From NCBI RefSeq assembly GCF_013030985.1, contig NZ_WPYP01000005.1, positions 62,001-126,000 on the forward strand: 64,000 bases of DNA, given 5' to 3'. Both the position numbers and the translations under genes were made by a program. The DNA is from Ruegeria arenilitoris (GTDB lineage: Bacteria; Pseudomonadota; Alphaproteobacteria; Rhodobacterales; Rhodobacteraceae). Below are positions 1 to 9,286 of this stretch, piece by piece (position 1 is the stretch's first letter; every line of letters begins with the position of its first letter). Under the pieces are notes generated by a model. That model saw only the letters and a program-made list of their open reading frames with translations, made no database searches and was not told where the DNA came from.

Positions 1-584
1 TTGCCACCGGCTTTATGAAAACACGCCCGGATGTAGAGACACCCGACATACAGTTTCACGTCCAACCCTGGTCCGCTGACAGCCCGGGCGAGGGCGTACA
101 TCCGTTCTCGGCCTTCACAATGTCGGTCTGTCAGCTGCGCCCGGAAAGCAGGGGAGAATTGCGCTTGAACGGCCCGGACCCGTCCAAACATGTCAAGATC
201 ATCCCGAACTACCTATCCACGGATACGGATTGCAGGACCATCGTCGGCGGAGTGAATATCGCGCGCAGGATTGCCAAACAGAACCCTCTGGCCTCGAAGA
301 TATCGGAAGAGTTTCGACCGACGGCAGATCTGAGTCACGACGATTATGAAGGCACACTTGATTGGGCCAGATCCAACACCACGTCGATCTATCACCCAAC
401 CGGCACTTGCGCGATGGGAAGCGATGACATGTCTGTTGTTGATGCAAAACTAAATGTACATGGAATAATGAACCTACGGGTAGCTGATTGCTCGATTATG
501 CCGGAAATCGTCAGCGGCAACACTAATGCGCCAGCAATTATGATAGGTGAAAAGGCAAGCGACTTGATAAATGCAGATGGCTAA
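1..584 (+). CDS. GMC family oxidoreductase (choline dehydrogenase-like), C-terminal part
   Basis: The reading frame is open from the window edge (first full codon at 3), so only the last part, about 190 residues, is seen. The C-terminal GMC signature is clear: an HPTGTCAMG stretch carrying the active-site His, then a VVDAKLNVHG segment and a closing NTNAPAIMIGEKASDLI segment that forms part of the FAD site. GMC enzymes are flavoproteins that oxidise alcohols to aldehydes, and the bacterial ones are often choline dehydrogenase-like. The substrate cannot be read from this fragment. The ATG at 15 is internal and is not the start. The 452 bases after it hold no gene, so it is probably the last gene of an operon lying to the left. 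Confidence 0.9.
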   Translation, partial: ATGFMKTRPDVETPDIQFHVQPWSADSPGEGVHPFSAFTMSVCQLRPESRGELRLNGPDPSKHVKIIPNYLSTDTDCRTIVGGVNIARRIAKQNPLASKISEEFRPTADLSHDDYEGTLDWARSNTTSIYHPTGTCAMGSDDMSVVDAKLNVHGIMNLRVADCSIMPEIVSGNTNAPAIMIGEKASDLINADG

Positions 585-1036
585 CAGGCCTATTTTTGGG
601 CGTTCAAGTACTGCACTTGTAGAGAGAGACATACGCAGCCCTGGGTCGCGAGCCTGAATGCCCCTGATGGTCTGGCTGCAGAGACTGCGACGGTGCACGC
701 TATTAGCTGCTAAGTCCACTCTCCTGCCGTTCGAGAGTGGTACATCCATCTTCCGCTTTCCGCAGTTTGCGATGTGCCGCGCAAGCGAAAGGCTGAAGCA
801 TGTAAAATGGCGGGAAAGGGCTCATTCCACCAGTTGACTCGATCTGCAGAGAATGGCTGCTTTGAGCCCTTACTCCCCATTTCTGCAGGATGCACTAAAG
901 ATCGTGAACCGCGCATTGCCGCAAATGGCCAAGTAAGGTCGGCCCATTGCGGACATTCGTTGACCTACCGCAGTCGATGCAAAGCGAAATTTCCTCTCAT
1001 CAGTATCGTTTTGTAACGCCAAAGCGATTTGCTCTG
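585..1036. other. Intergenic stretch without recognisable gene
   Basis: It lies between the converging ends of the GMC fragment and the LysR gene. Short open frames on both strands lack a plausible ribosome binding site and resemble no protein I know. An 8-bp stem (716-723 with 733-740, loop of 9) is present without a T-run and could be a weak terminator. The part from about 830 to 970 has the look of a dispersed intergenic sequence, but this cannot be tested within one window. Confidence 0.4.
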
Positions 1037-1996
1037 TTAGTTGCTCGCTTCATCTACCCCAACTACATCAGGTCTGGCTTTCACCCCTTCCAACATTTTT
1101 ACCACTTCGGCTTTCCAACCCGCTTTGATTTTCAAAGCCAATTGAGACGGTGGTCGGTGGTCAGGTTCAAGGATCGCGTATTCATATCTGAGCGGTTTTT
1201 CGAAAGGTAAAAACGCGATCTTTCCGTTGGAGAGGTTTAGCTCTCGTTCAGTCGCGACGGTTAACGGATCCACGATCGAATAACACTGACCTGAGCTCAC
1301 AAAGGGTATCAAAGGCAGAAAATACTGACAGGTCACCGTTGGATTGTAGTTGGCAGATGCATCCTGAAACTCTTGTCGAATTTTGCTTTGGAACGGATGC
1401 GCATCATGCAATCCCCCCATCGGGACCCCGTCAAGATCGGAAATGGATACGATCTTGCGGGAGTTAAGTGGGCTGTCACGATCGATGGCACAAAAACAAT
1501 CTGCCCGGATCAGTTCGGCGGAATATTGTGGCTCTTTCCCAGCTGATTGTTCAAAATCCGCAAATCCGAAATCTATGTTCTGCGTCCCGGCAAGCTCCAT
1601 GATCTGAGGCGAGCTGCGCGTTGACAGTGTGATGCGTATCTCGGGGTTTTCACCGACTGACTGGCTTATGAAGCGAGGGAACAAGAAGGCGGACGGGCCC
1701 GGCATTGTAGCGACGTTTAGGCTGCCGGAATGCCCCTTGATCAGCCCCTCCATTGTGCTGGAAATCGTCGCAAGGCGGTCCAGAATACCTGTGGTTTCAG
1801 CCAAAAGGTAATGGGCCTCGGGAACAGGCACCAATCGCCGCCCTTTTCGCTCGAACAGTGTCAGGCCAAGGCTCTTTTCGAGGTTCTTCAAGGCCAGGCT
1901 GATCGCGGGCTGGGTCCGGTTCAGTTTTTTTGCGGTTTGAGAGATAGAGCCGGTCTCCATCACCTCGCGAAAAACGGTGAGCTGCGTAAGGTTCAT
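1037..1996 (-). CDS. LysR family transcriptional regulator
   Basis: This 319-residue protein has the typical LysR length. A winged helix-turn-helix occupies about residues 1-60 (LTQLTVFREV at the start, then a TAKKLNRTQPAISLALKNLE recognition region). A periplasmic-binding-like effector domain follows from about 90 to 300. It is transcribed divergently from the TAXI-TRAP catabolic operon with a 128-bp gap to the chosen start of the first operon gene, the usual layout for a LysR activator and its target. The effector is probably the transported substrate or a breakdown product, which is inference from position only. The C-terminal tail of about 20 residues is acidic. Confidence 0.93.
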   Translation of the reverse strand: MNLTQLTVFREVMETGSISQTAKKLNRTQPAISLALKNLEKSLGLTLFERKGRRLVPVPEAHYLLAETTGILDRLATISSTMEGLIKGHSGSLNVATMPGPSAFLFPRFISQSVGENPEIRITLSTRSSPQIMELAGTQNIDFGFADFEQSAGKEPQYSAELIRADCFCAIDRDSPLNSRKIVSISDLDGVPMGGLHDAHPFQSKIRQEFQDASANYNPTVTCQYFLPLIPFVSSGQCYSIVDPLTVATERELNLSNGKIAFLPFEKPLRYEYAILEPDHRPPSQLALKIKAGWKAEVVKMLEGVKARPDVVGVDEASN

Positions 1997-2021
1997 GATA
2001 AATATATAAGCTAAACCTTAG

Positions 2022-2055
2022 TTTTGTGAAATATAACAAATTTGTTTTTATGAAA
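2022..2055. promoter_or_regulatory. Candidate LysR operator
   Basis: The AT-rich divergent intergenic region holds a perfect palindrome, AACAAATTTGTT (2035-2046). It is flanked by a near-perfect direct repeat, TTTTGTGAAAT (2022-2032) and TTTTATGAAAT (2045-2055). LysR proteins commonly bind interrupted dyads of the T-N11-A kind between their own gene and the target. The assignment rests on position and symmetry alone. Confidence 0.45.
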
Positions 2056-2124
2056 TTTGCCATTACGCTTGCAGGATCGAAATTCGGCCAAACCGAATCC
2101 GACGATCCAAAAAGGGAGATGATG

Positions 2125-3132
2125 ATGAAAATTGTGAAAAGCTTGGCTGGTCTTGCATTGATGGGCGCACTTGCCGCCCCAGCGCTGGCACAGGATCCGA
2201 CCTTTTTCCGTATTGGTACCGGTGGCGCAGGCGGAACCTACTTCCCCATCGGCGGCACCATTGCAAACGGGATCTCTGCCCCTCCGGGCTCGCGTCCGTG
2301 TGAAGAAGGCGGACAGTGCGGCGTTCCGGGCCTGATCGCAATTGCTCAGTCCACCACCGCGTCCGTCTTCAACAACGCCGCTGTGCAGAACGGAGAGCTC
2401 GAGGCCGGTCTGGCTGCAGCCGACGTCACCCGCTCGATGTATCTGGGCGAGGGTAAGTTCGAAGGCAAACCCCACCCAAAGCTGCGCATCGTGGCCAACC
2501 TCTTCCCTGAAGATCTGCATCTGGTTCTGCCAGCAGGTCAGACGATCAATGATCTGGGCGATCTTGAAGGCAAACGTGTTGGTATTGCACAGGCGGGTTC
2601 AGGCACGCAGGTTGCCGTGCTGCAGATGTTGGACGCCTGGGGGGTCAACCGTGACAATATGGACGAGGCCGAACTGAACAACAGCCAGAGCGCCGAGCGT
2701 CTGGCAGATGGTCAGCTGGACGCCTATTTCTATGCCGCAGGTTGGCCGGTTGCCGCGATGGTTCAGCTGTCCTCGACCAAGGGTATGAACCTGCACTCGT
2801 TCAGCGAAGAAGATCTGGCGAAGATCAATGAGATCATCCCGGCCTATATCCCTTCGGCCATTCCAGGTGGTGTCTATGAAGGCATCGACGCTGAGACCAA
2901 AACGCCTGCAGTCAGCGCGATGCTGGTTGTATCCTCGGACCTGTCCGACGATCTGGTCTATCAACTGACCAAAGCTCTTTGGAACGACAACACGCGCAAG
3001 CTGCTGGACAACGGCCATGCCAAGGGCAAGCAGATCACGCCTGACACAGCTCTAAACGGAGTTGAGGCACTAGGTGTTCCGCTGCATCCCGGCGCTGAGA
3101 AGTTCTACAAAGAAGCCGGGCTTCTTCAGTAA
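2125..3132 (+). CDS. TAXI family TRAP transporter solute-binding protein
   Basis: This periplasmic binding protein supplies substrate to the fused TRAP permease encoded next. Three ATGs lie in tandem at 2119, 2122 and 2125. The AAGGGAG at 2112-2118 is best spaced for 2125, giving 335 residues. Residues 1-22 form a Sec signal peptide cleaved after an ALAQ-like site. The mature start (FRIGTGGAGGTYFPIGG) is the hallmark of the TAXI family (TRAP-associated extracytoplasmic immunogenic), followed by the long bilobed domain. It is the first gene of the operon divergent from the LysR gene. TAXI substrates include glutamate-like acids, but the ligand is not readable here. The catabolic genes downstream point to an amino acid or sulfonated amino acid. 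Confidence 0.92.
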   Translation: MKIVKSLAGLALMGALAAPALAQDPTFFRIGTGGAGGTYFPIGGTIANGISAPPGSRPCEEGGQCGVPGLIAIAQSTTASVFNNAAVQNGELEAGLAAADVTRSMYLGEGKFEGKPHPKLRIVANLFPEDLHLVLPAGQTINDLGDLEGKRVGIAQAGSGTQVAVLQMLDAWGVNRDNMDEAELNNSQSAERLADGQLDAYFYAAGWPVAAMVQLSSTKGMNLHSFSEEDLAKINEIIPAYIPSAIPGGVYEGIDAETKTPAVSAMLVVSSDLSDDLVYQLTKALWNDNTRKLLDNGHAKGKQITPDTALNGVEALGVPLHPGAEKFYKEAGLLQ

Positions 3133-3213
3133 TTCTGTCTGACGAAACCTAAACGTCCGGTGTCCCATCTGGGGCACCGGGTACTCGAAATACGCGTAAT
3201 CAGGGGGGCCATC

Positions 3214-5427
3214 ATGTCCGAGACACAGAAACTTGATGACCACGAGCTGACAGCCGAAGAACTGGCTGCCATCGAAGAACAATTTGACGAAGGTGCCGCC
3301 GTTCGGCAGGTTACACCGACGACCGGCAAGGTTCTGCGTGTCGTCGCTCTGCTCTTCGCATTCTATGAGTTCTTCACGGCCGGGTTTGGCCTGCCTGCTG
3401 ATCACTGGCACATGGGCATTTATCTGGCCCTGCTGTTCATCCTGGTCTACGCAACAATTCCGATCATCGGGGCCAAAAGCCTCTATGCGCTAAAGGTCAG
3501 CCGGTTCCGTATTGGCAACATCCCGCTATATGATCTGGTCTTCATGGCCCTGGGGATCATCGCGGCACTGTATGTCGGCCTCGCCTGGCGTGGCGTTCCA
3601 TTTCTGGGGATCGAAGAACAGACCTTTCGAATGGGCAACCCCAACACCTATGACGTGGTTTTGGGCGTGATCATCATCCTGTTGGTGCTGGACATCGCGC
3701 GCCGCACTTTGGGATGGGTGCTGCCACTGATCATCTGTGTCTTTATCTCATACGCTCTGCTTGGGCCGTACTTCCCCGGGCTGCTGCAGCATCCCGGTGT
3801 GAATTTCAAAACCTTCGTATCGTCGATGTACTTCCCGCAGGAGGGCATCTACGGCGTCACCCTTTGGGTTGTTTCGACCATCGTGTTCCATTTCGTGCTG
3901 TTTGGCGTGATCGCGCAGCGCACGGGATTGGGGCAGCTTTTCATCGACAACGCTACGATTTTGGCGGGCCGCTATACCGGCGGTCCGGCAAAGGTGTCGG
4001 TGGTATCCTCGGCCTTCTTCGGCACGATCTCGGGCTCTTCGGTGGCCAACACCGTTTCGACCGGCGCGCTGACAATTCCCAACATGAAGCGCCTTGGATA
4101 CCCCGGCCATTTTGCAGGCGGGGTCGAGGCCGCGTCGTCAGCCGGTGGCCAGATCACGCCGCCGATCATGGGGGCCGCGGCCTTTATCATGGCAGAGTTC
4201 CTCGAGGTGCCCTACACGACTATCGTGATCGCGGCGATCTTCCCGGCGATCCTGCATTATGTGGGTGTCTTCGCGGTCGTGCACCTGATGGCGCGCAAGC
4301 TGAACCTGCAGGGTCTGGCGAAAGAACAACTGCCGCAACTCAAGGCCGTGTGGGCCGAAGGCTGGGCCAACATCGTGCCGTTGATCGGCCTGCTGGTCGT
4401 GCTGTTCACTGGTTACACGCCGTTCATGTCCGCCTTCTGCGGCATCTCGCTTGCAGTGATCGCCGGCATGTCGCGCATCAAACAGCCGCCGACGCTGATC
4501 TACGCTGCTGCGTTTCTGGCCTTTGTGTTGTGGAAATTCTCGGATGGCGGGTTCGACCTGACAATGACCGCAATCCTATGCGCTCTGTCAGTGATCGCGA
4601 CGCTCAACCCGCAGAAACGCATCGAAGTGCCTGAGATGCTGCAGGCGGTCGAGCTGGGTGTGAAATACTCTCTGGCCGTGGGCGCCGCCGCCGCTGCGGT
4701 TGGCATCGTGGTCGGTGTGATCAACACAACCGGCATCGGCTTCCGTATCGGGTTCATGGTCACTCAGGGCGCAGGCAATCTGGCCTCAGACCTGTATAAC
4801 ATGATTTCGTTCGGCAGCTTCCAGCTGTTCGCTATGGAAGACCTGCAGTTGTTCATCTCGCTGGTCTTCATTGCCATCGTCTGCATCCTGATGGGTGCAG
4901 GCATCCCGACCACGGCGCTTTACATCATGTTGGTTTCCGTGGCGCAGCCCGCGCTGGCGCAGTTAGGCGTTCCGCCGATCGCGAGCCACCTGTTCGTGCT
5001 CTACTATGGCGTGGTGTCCGAGATCACTCCTCCGGTCTGCACCTCGGCTTATGCGGCAGCGGCCATTGCGAACTCGAACCCGTTCCGCACCGGCCTGTCC
5101 GCTTTTACGCTGGGGCTGGGCAAGGTGATCGCACCAATGGCCTTTGTCTACGCTCCGGTTCTGCTGTTCGTGTCTTCCACTGGGTTCAATCTATGGGAGT
5201 TCACATATACCGCGACAAGCTGTATCGCCGGGGTCATTGCCCTGTCCGCAGCTGTGGTTGGTTACTGGCTGAAACCGCTGAACTTGGTATCGCGAATTCT
5301 GATGGCAATCGCGGGAGTGATCTTCGTCGCACCAAGCCTAACCGCTGACCTTATCGCACTCGCTGTGGCCTCGCCGGTCATCGTCGCCCAGCTGATCTCG
5401 CGCAATCGTAGCCACTCTCCGGCCTGA
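3214..5427 (+). CDS. TRAP transporter fused permease subunit (TAXI type, 4TM-12TM fusion)
   Basis: Inner-membrane secondary transporter of about 737 residues in which the small (DctQ-like) and large (DctM-like) TRAP subunits are fused, as is normal with TAXI binding proteins. An AGGGGGG at 3202-3208 selects the ATG at 3214 over the upstream ATG at 3160. After an acidic cytoplasmic N-terminus come many hydrophobic segments. The DctM hallmarks are visible: SGSSVANTVSTGALTIP and GGQITPPIMGAAAF near residues 275-330, and a second half-repeat with EITPPVCTSAYAAAAIA near residues 610-625. It uses an ion gradient, not ATP, to import the ligand bound by the preceding protein. The next gene begins 4 nt after its stop. 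Confidence 0.95.
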   Translation: MSETQKLDDHELTAEELAAIEEQFDEGAAVRQVTPTTGKVLRVVALLFAFYEFFTAGFGLPADHWHMGIYLALLFILVYATIPIIGAKSLYALKVSRFRIGNIPLYDLVFMALGIIAALYVGLAWRGVPFLGIEEQTFRMGNPNTYDVVLGVIIILLVLDIARRTLGWVLPLIICVFISYALLGPYFPGLLQHPGVNFKTFVSSMYFPQEGIYGVTLWVVSTIVFHFVLFGVIAQRTGLGQLFIDNATILAGRYTGGPAKVSVVSSAFFGTISGSSVANTVSTGALTIPNMKRLGYPGHFAGGVEAASSAGGQITPPIMGAAAFIMAEFLEVPYTTIVIAAIFPAILHYVGVFAVVHLMARKLNLQGLAKEQLPQLKAVWAEGWANIVPLIGLLVVLFTGYTPFMSAFCGISLAVIAGMSRIKQPPTLIYAAAFLAFVLWKFSDGGFDLTMTAILCALSVIATLNPQKRIEVPEMLQAVELGVKYSLAVGAAAAAVGIVVGVINTTGIGFRIGFMVTQGAGNLASDLYNMISFGSFQLFAMEDLQLFISLVFIAIVCILMGAGIPTTALYIMLVSVAQPALAQLGVPPIASHLFVLYYGVVSEITPPVCTSAYAAAAIANSNPFRTGLSAFTLGLGKVIAPMAFVYAPVLLFVSSTGFNLWEFTYTATSCIAGVIALSAAVVGYWLKPLNLVSRILMAIAGVIFVAPSLTADLIALAVASPVIVAQLISRNRSHSPA

Positions 5428-5431
5428 CACG

Positions 5432-6670
5432 ATGACAGAGCAAGTTACCATCATCGGCGCAGGGATCGTCGGCATCTGTTGCGCACTGTCTCTACAAGAG
5501 CGGGGCATACCGGTCCGCCTTGTTGACCGGGGTGACCCGGGGCAGGAAACCTCGTTCGGCAATGCGGGTGTGGTGTCACCCTGGTCGATCATTCCGCAAG
5601 CAGTCCCAGGCATTTGGAAGAAACTCCCCCAAATGCTGCTGGACCCGAAAAGTGCGCTGTCGGTCAGGGCGTCATTCTGGCCGAAGATGATCCCGTGGGG
5701 GTTGCGCTTTCTGGGTAAGTCCAGCGAAAAGTCCGTGCGCGAGGTTTCGGATGCGATGGAAATACTGTGTCGCCCTTCCATTGATCTGTACCGTCGGCAT
5801 CTCCAAGGCACTGGGCACGAACAGCTGATCGCCGACAGCTACTACATCCACGCGTTCCGCAACCCCGGCCAGGCCGACATGGACGAGCTTGGTTATCAAA
5901 TCCGCCGGGAAAAAGGTGGTGAGTTGGAGCGTGTCGACGGCGCTGAACTGCGGCGCCTGGAACCTGCATTGTCAGAGGAGTTCAAGGCGGCGATTGTGAT
6001 TAAAGGCCAGGCGCGCGCAACTTCTCCGGGACGTTTGGGTGCTGTTCTGGCCGAAAAAGCGCGTGCGCAAGGGGCCGAATTTGTGCACGCCGAAGTCAGC
6101 AATCTGATCCGCACCGAGGATGGCGCCTGGCAAATTTCCACGTCGCAAGACACGTTGAATGCGCGCCATGTCGTCCTTGCGGCCGGAGTGTGGTCTGCTG
6201 ACCTGCTGAAACCCCTGGGACTACCCGTGCCCCTGGTAGCCGAGCGGGGATACCATGTTGAGTTCCCAAACCCTTCGGCTGTGCTGAACAATTCTGTCAT
6301 GGATGTGGACGCAAAGGTCGTCGCAAGTTCGATGCAGGGCGGCCTGCGGGTTGCTGGCACGGCTGAATTCGGCAACGTCGATGCCCCGGCCGACCCCCGA
6401 AAAGAAAAGATACTCACCGATCAGGCCAAATCCTTGGTGCCGGACCTTAATACAGGTGAGGCACAGTTTTGGATGGGCCGACGCCCCTCTTTTCCCGACA
6501 GCCTGCCCGCGATTGGGCAGCTCAATGGCAAAGAAGGGCTGTACGCCGCATTTGGGCATTCTCACTACGGCCTGATGATGGCACCGAAGACAGGGGAACT
6601 TGTGGCGGACCTCGTGTCCGGCCGCAGCCCAAACATAAACCTGGACCCATTCTCGCTGGCCCGCTTCTAA
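5432..6670 (+). CDS. DadA-like FAD-dependent amino-acid oxidoreductase
   Basis: This 412-residue flavoprotein of the DAO/DadA superfamily has an N-terminal Rossmann GAGIVG motif (residues 8-13), an acidic residue at the end of the second strand, and the usual FGNAG segment near residue 46. A C-terminal GRRPSFPDSLPAIG stretch and a closing GHSHYGLMMAPKTGE segment complete the FAD site. Such enzymes oxidise D-amino acids or secondary amines to imino acids and pass electrons to the respiratory chain. The gene starts 4 nt after the permease stop, so it belongs to the same transcript. With RidA at the operon end, imine hydrolysis is provided for. Another DadA-like protein of the same length lies at 37215-38453. 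Confidence 0.88.
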   Translation: MTEQVTIIGAGIVGICCALSLQERGIPVRLVDRGDPGQETSFGNAGVVSPWSIIPQAVPGIWKKLPQMLLDPKSALSVRASFWPKMIPWGLRFLGKSSEKSVREVSDAMEILCRPSIDLYRRHLQGTGHEQLIADSYYIHAFRNPGQADMDELGYQIRREKGGELERVDGAELRRLEPALSEEFKAAIVIKGQARATSPGRLGAVLAEKARAQGAEFVHAEVSNLIRTEDGAWQISTSQDTLNARHVVLAAGVWSADLLKPLGLPVPLVAERGYHVEFPNPSAVLNNSVMDVDAKVVASSMQGGLRVAGTAEFGNVDAPADPRKEKILTDQAKSLVPDLNTGEAQFWMGRRPSFPDSLPAIGQLNGKEGLYAAFGHSHYGLMMAPKTGELVADLVSGRSPNINLDPFSLARF

Positions 6671-6698
6671 ATCTCCAATTCGAAAGGACCAAAGCACC

Positions 6699-7439
6699 AT
6701 GCCAATATATGAAGGCGGTCAGAACATCTGTGGGGCCTCAATCGGGGTTTTGTGCCTTGAAAGCTATTTCCCAAAACCGCCTGGCCATATCAAGAACCCG
6801 TCCAGCCTGCCATTTCCGGTGCTCTATGAAATGATCGACGGCATCACCGTCCCGACATTGCTGAACAACCCGACGCCTGAGTTGCTTGCTCCGTTTATTG
6901 AGGGCGCAAAACGGCTTGAGGCTGAGGGCGTTCGAGCCATCACGGGAAGCTGTGGCTTTCTGGCCTTGTTTCAAAAGGAATTGGCGGCAGCTGTTTCTGT
7001 GCCTGTCTTTGCTTCAAGTCTGATCCAAGTGCCTTTGGCCTTTCACATGACCGGGGCAAACGCGCCGGTAGGCGTACTTACAGCCGACGCGTCTGCGCTG
7101 ACACCGAGGCATTTCGAAGGTGTCGGCGCGGCCGGTATTCCCGTCTCAGTGCAGGGATTGGAGGACACCAGCGAATTCGCTGAAGTGATCTTGCGGAATA
7201 CGCGGACTCGCATGGACACAGACTTGATCGAGGCCGAGGTGCTTGAGGCCGCACGGCGACTTAGACATCAATCACCGGAAATACGGTCGTTGGTATTGGA
7301 GTGTACCGACTTGCCGCCATATGCCGCGCGACTTCAGCAAGAACTGCAGCTTCCGGTCTTCGATTTGACGACACTGGCACAGATGGCGCATACCGTTGCG
7401 ACGCGCGAAACCTATTCCGGCATCATGCCTTGGACATAA
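6699..7439 (+). CDS. Aspartate/glutamate racemase superfamily protein
   Basis: This 246-residue protein has the two conserved catalytic cysteines of the Asp/Glu/hydantoin racemase superfamily: Cys85 in the ITGSCGF context, and Cys202 in LECTDLPPYA. These enzymes invert the alpha carbon of amino acids without PLP by a two-base mechanism. In the operon it could interconvert L and D forms so that the substrate suits the DadA-like enzyme or the PLP lyase. Some superfamily members are isomerases or decarboxylases (maleate isomerase, arylmalonate decarboxylase), so racemase activity is inferred. A good GAAAGG precedes the start. Confidence 0.78.
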   Translation: MPIYEGGQNICGASIGVLCLESYFPKPPGHIKNPSSLPFPVLYEMIDGITVPTLLNNPTPELLAPFIEGAKRLEAEGVRAITGSCGFLALFQKELAAAVSVPVFASSLIQVPLAFHMTGANAPVGVLTADASALTPRHFEGVGAAGIPVSVQGLEDTSEFAEVILRNTRTRMDTDLIEAEVLEAARRLRHQSPEIRSLVLECTDLPPYAARLQQELQLPVFDLTTLAQMAHTVATRETYSGIMPWT

Positions 7440-7476
7440 GGTTTCAGCAGTATTGCGCTGGACATGGGGGATCTAA

Positions 7477-8205
7477 GTGCCCGTTGACCTTGCTATCCTG
7501 ATGGTCGCCATAGGCCTTGGCGCAATGCTGCAAGTCGGCGTTGGTATTGGGTTTAGCATTATTGCGGGCCCGCCAATGATGATACTGCTTGGTACATCGA
7601 CAGCGGTTCCCGTATTGCTGCTGTTGAACACGGTCGTTTCGGCGGTCGCGACAGATCGACATGTGCTCAAGACCGACCGTCAGACAATTCGCACGGCAAT
7701 CATCGGTTGCCTCGCCGGAGTGGTTGCCGGTCTCGCCGTCTACCCCTGGCTGAGCGAAGCGTTTGTCCTGGCCCTGACAGCCAGCCTGTTGCTGATCGGG
7801 CTTCTTACGACCTTGCTACCCTTGCGCCGCTCAATTGGAACGGCAGGATTTTCCATTGTCTCAGGATCATCCGGGCTGGCGACCGTTTGGGCGGCAACGC
7901 CGGGCCCACTTATGGTATTCGGATTGATTGCAAAGGGGCGCTCAGCGAAAGAGGTCGCAAAGTTAGTTCAACCCATTGCGCTAGTGGCATATGGCATCGC
8001 GTTCCTGTTGCATAGCCTATCAAAAACGCAGGCGTTCACTTATGGGCCGCAATTGTGGGGCTTCGTCGCGCTTACCCTGATTGGCAGCTTTCTCGGTCGC
8101 GCCGTCGGCCCTTACTTGCCACAATCACTCGTCACAACAGCTATCCGCGTGGTTTCGTTGATAGCCTGCGGTGTTCTCTTTCATCGCGCATTTACGATCG
8201 CGTAA
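7477..8205 (+). CDS. TauE/SafE family sulfite/organosulfonate exporter
   Basis: This inner-membrane protein of 242 residues has seven to eight hydrophobic segments and the TauE/SafE layout: an internal repeat beginning with VGVGIGFSIIAGPP-like glycine-rich helices and again with SGSSGLATVWAATPGP. The start is GTG at 7477, preceded by GGGGGA at suitable distance, which fits better than any downstream ATG. Family members export sulfite, sulfoacetate or related anions. The gene lies 16 bp before the D-cysteine desulfhydrase/cysteate-lyase-like gene. An exporter-lyase pair of this kind (cuyZ-cuyA) is known from cysteate-degrading roseobacters, where sulfite released by the lyase is exported. The match here is by family and order, not by sequence comparison. 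Confidence 0.85.
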   Translation: MPVDLAILMVAIGLGAMLQVGVGIGFSIIAGPPMMILLGTSTAVPVLLLLNTVVSAVATDRHVLKTDRQTIRTAIIGCLAGVVAGLAVYPWLSEAFVLALTASLLLIGLLTTLLPLRRSIGTAGFSIVSGSSGLATVWAATPGPLMVFGLIAKGRSAKEVAKLVQPIALVAYGIAFLLHSLSKTQAFTYGPQLWGFVALTLIGSFLGRAVGPYLPQSLVTTAIRVVSLIACGVLFHRAFTIA

Positions 8206-8221
8206 AATCGAAGGGCCGACG

Positions 8222-9238
8222 ATGACACAAAAAAACAGTCTGGACAGTTTTCCAAGAGCCCAACTTATGACGGGTCCAACCCCCTTGGAGCGGTTGGACA
8301 GATTGTCTTCGGAGTTGGGAATAGATCTCTGGCTGAAGCGCGATGATCTGACAGGGCTTGGGTTCGGCGGGAATAAAACGCGGCAGCTTGAGTTCTATTT
8401 CGGTGAAGCACTTCGGCAAGGTGCCGACACCATTCTGATCACCGGCGCAGTTCAGTCCAACTTTGTTCGATCTGCTGCAGCCGCTGCTGCCAAATTGGGT
8501 ATGCAATCCGTGCTGCAACTGGAGGAGCGTGTGCCAGATATGGGCGCGGAGTATTACAGCTCCGGGAATGTGCTGCTGGCAAAGATTTTGGGCGCCGAAC
8601 ACATGAGTTATCCCGAAGGCGAGGACGAAGCCGGAGCAGATGCTGCGTTGCACGCGCGCGCCGACGAACTGAAGTCTCGGGGACGCAAGCCTTATGTCAT
8701 TCACCTTGGATTGAATCATCCACCCTTGGGTGCCTTGGGCTATGTCGTTGCTGGGCAAGAACTGTGTCATCAGATGCCGGATTTCGACGCGGTCGTCGTC
8801 CCTTCGGGTAGCGGAGCCACACATGGAGGTCTGTTGGCCGGAGTGGTCTTGGAAGATAACGCCTCGACAGTCTTTGGAGTCTGCGTGCGCAGGGATCATG
8901 AAAAGCAAAAGGTCCGGATGAATACCGTTCTGCAGAAACTGGCGGATTTGCTGGAAATCGACGCAGTCCCTTTGCAGGACAGGATCAACGTGCTGGATGA
9001 AGCGCTGCCTCCAGGCTATGGGAAACTAAGTGGCATGACCCGCGCGGCCTTGGAAAAAATGGCGCGCACCGAAGGTATCTTCCTTGATCCCGTTTATTCC
9101 GCGAAAACCTTCGCAGGGTTGTTGCATCTGGTGAACACAGGAGAAATTCAACCCGGGCAGAAAGTTGTCATGCTGCATACGGGTGGGTTGCCTGCGCTCT
9201 TCGGATACCAAAACGAGTTGGTAAACGACCTACCCTAA
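8222..9238 (+). CDS. PLP-dependent D-cysteine desulfhydrase / cysteate sulfo-lyase family enzyme
   Basis: The protein has 338 residues from the ATG at 8222. An upstream in-frame ATG at 8171 would run into the TauE gene and has no better ribosome site. It belongs to the fold-type II PLP family that includes ACC deaminase, D-cysteine desulfhydrase and L-cysteate sulfo-lyase CuyA. The Schiff-base lysine is Lys52 in FGGNKTRQLEF, and a QSNFVR segment and a C-terminal LHTGG phosphate-binding segment are present. Such enzymes eliminate H2S or sulfite from the beta carbon, leaving 2-aminoacrylate that becomes pyruvate and ammonia. The neighbouring sulfite exporter and RidA favour a sulfur leaving group. 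CuyA versus DcyD activity cannot be decided from the sequence alone. Confidence 0.82.
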   Translation: MTQKNSLDSFPRAQLMTGPTPLERLDRLSSELGIDLWLKRDDLTGLGFGGNKTRQLEFYFGEALRQGADTILITGAVQSNFVRSAAAAAAKLGMQSVLQLEERVPDMGAEYYSSGNVLLAKILGAEHMSYPEGEDEAGADAALHARADELKSRGRKPYVIHLGLNHPPLGALGYVVAGQELCHQMPDFDAVVVPSGSGATHGGLLAGVVLEDNASTVFGVCVRRDHEKQKVRMNTVLQKLADLLEIDAVPLQDRINVLDEALPPGYGKLSGMTRAALEKMARTEGIFLDPVYSAKTFAGLLHLVNTGEIQPGQKVVMLHTGGLPALFGYQNELVNDLP

Positions 9239-9286
9239 AACCACCCAAAACCACCGTAAAATCCACTAACAGAAAAGACTCGAAAC

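Noticed and set aside
774..1016. 80-codon ORF between the GMC fragment and LysR
   Set aside because: There is no ribosome site and no similarity I recognise; it is rich in Arg, Cys and His like random GC-rich sequence.
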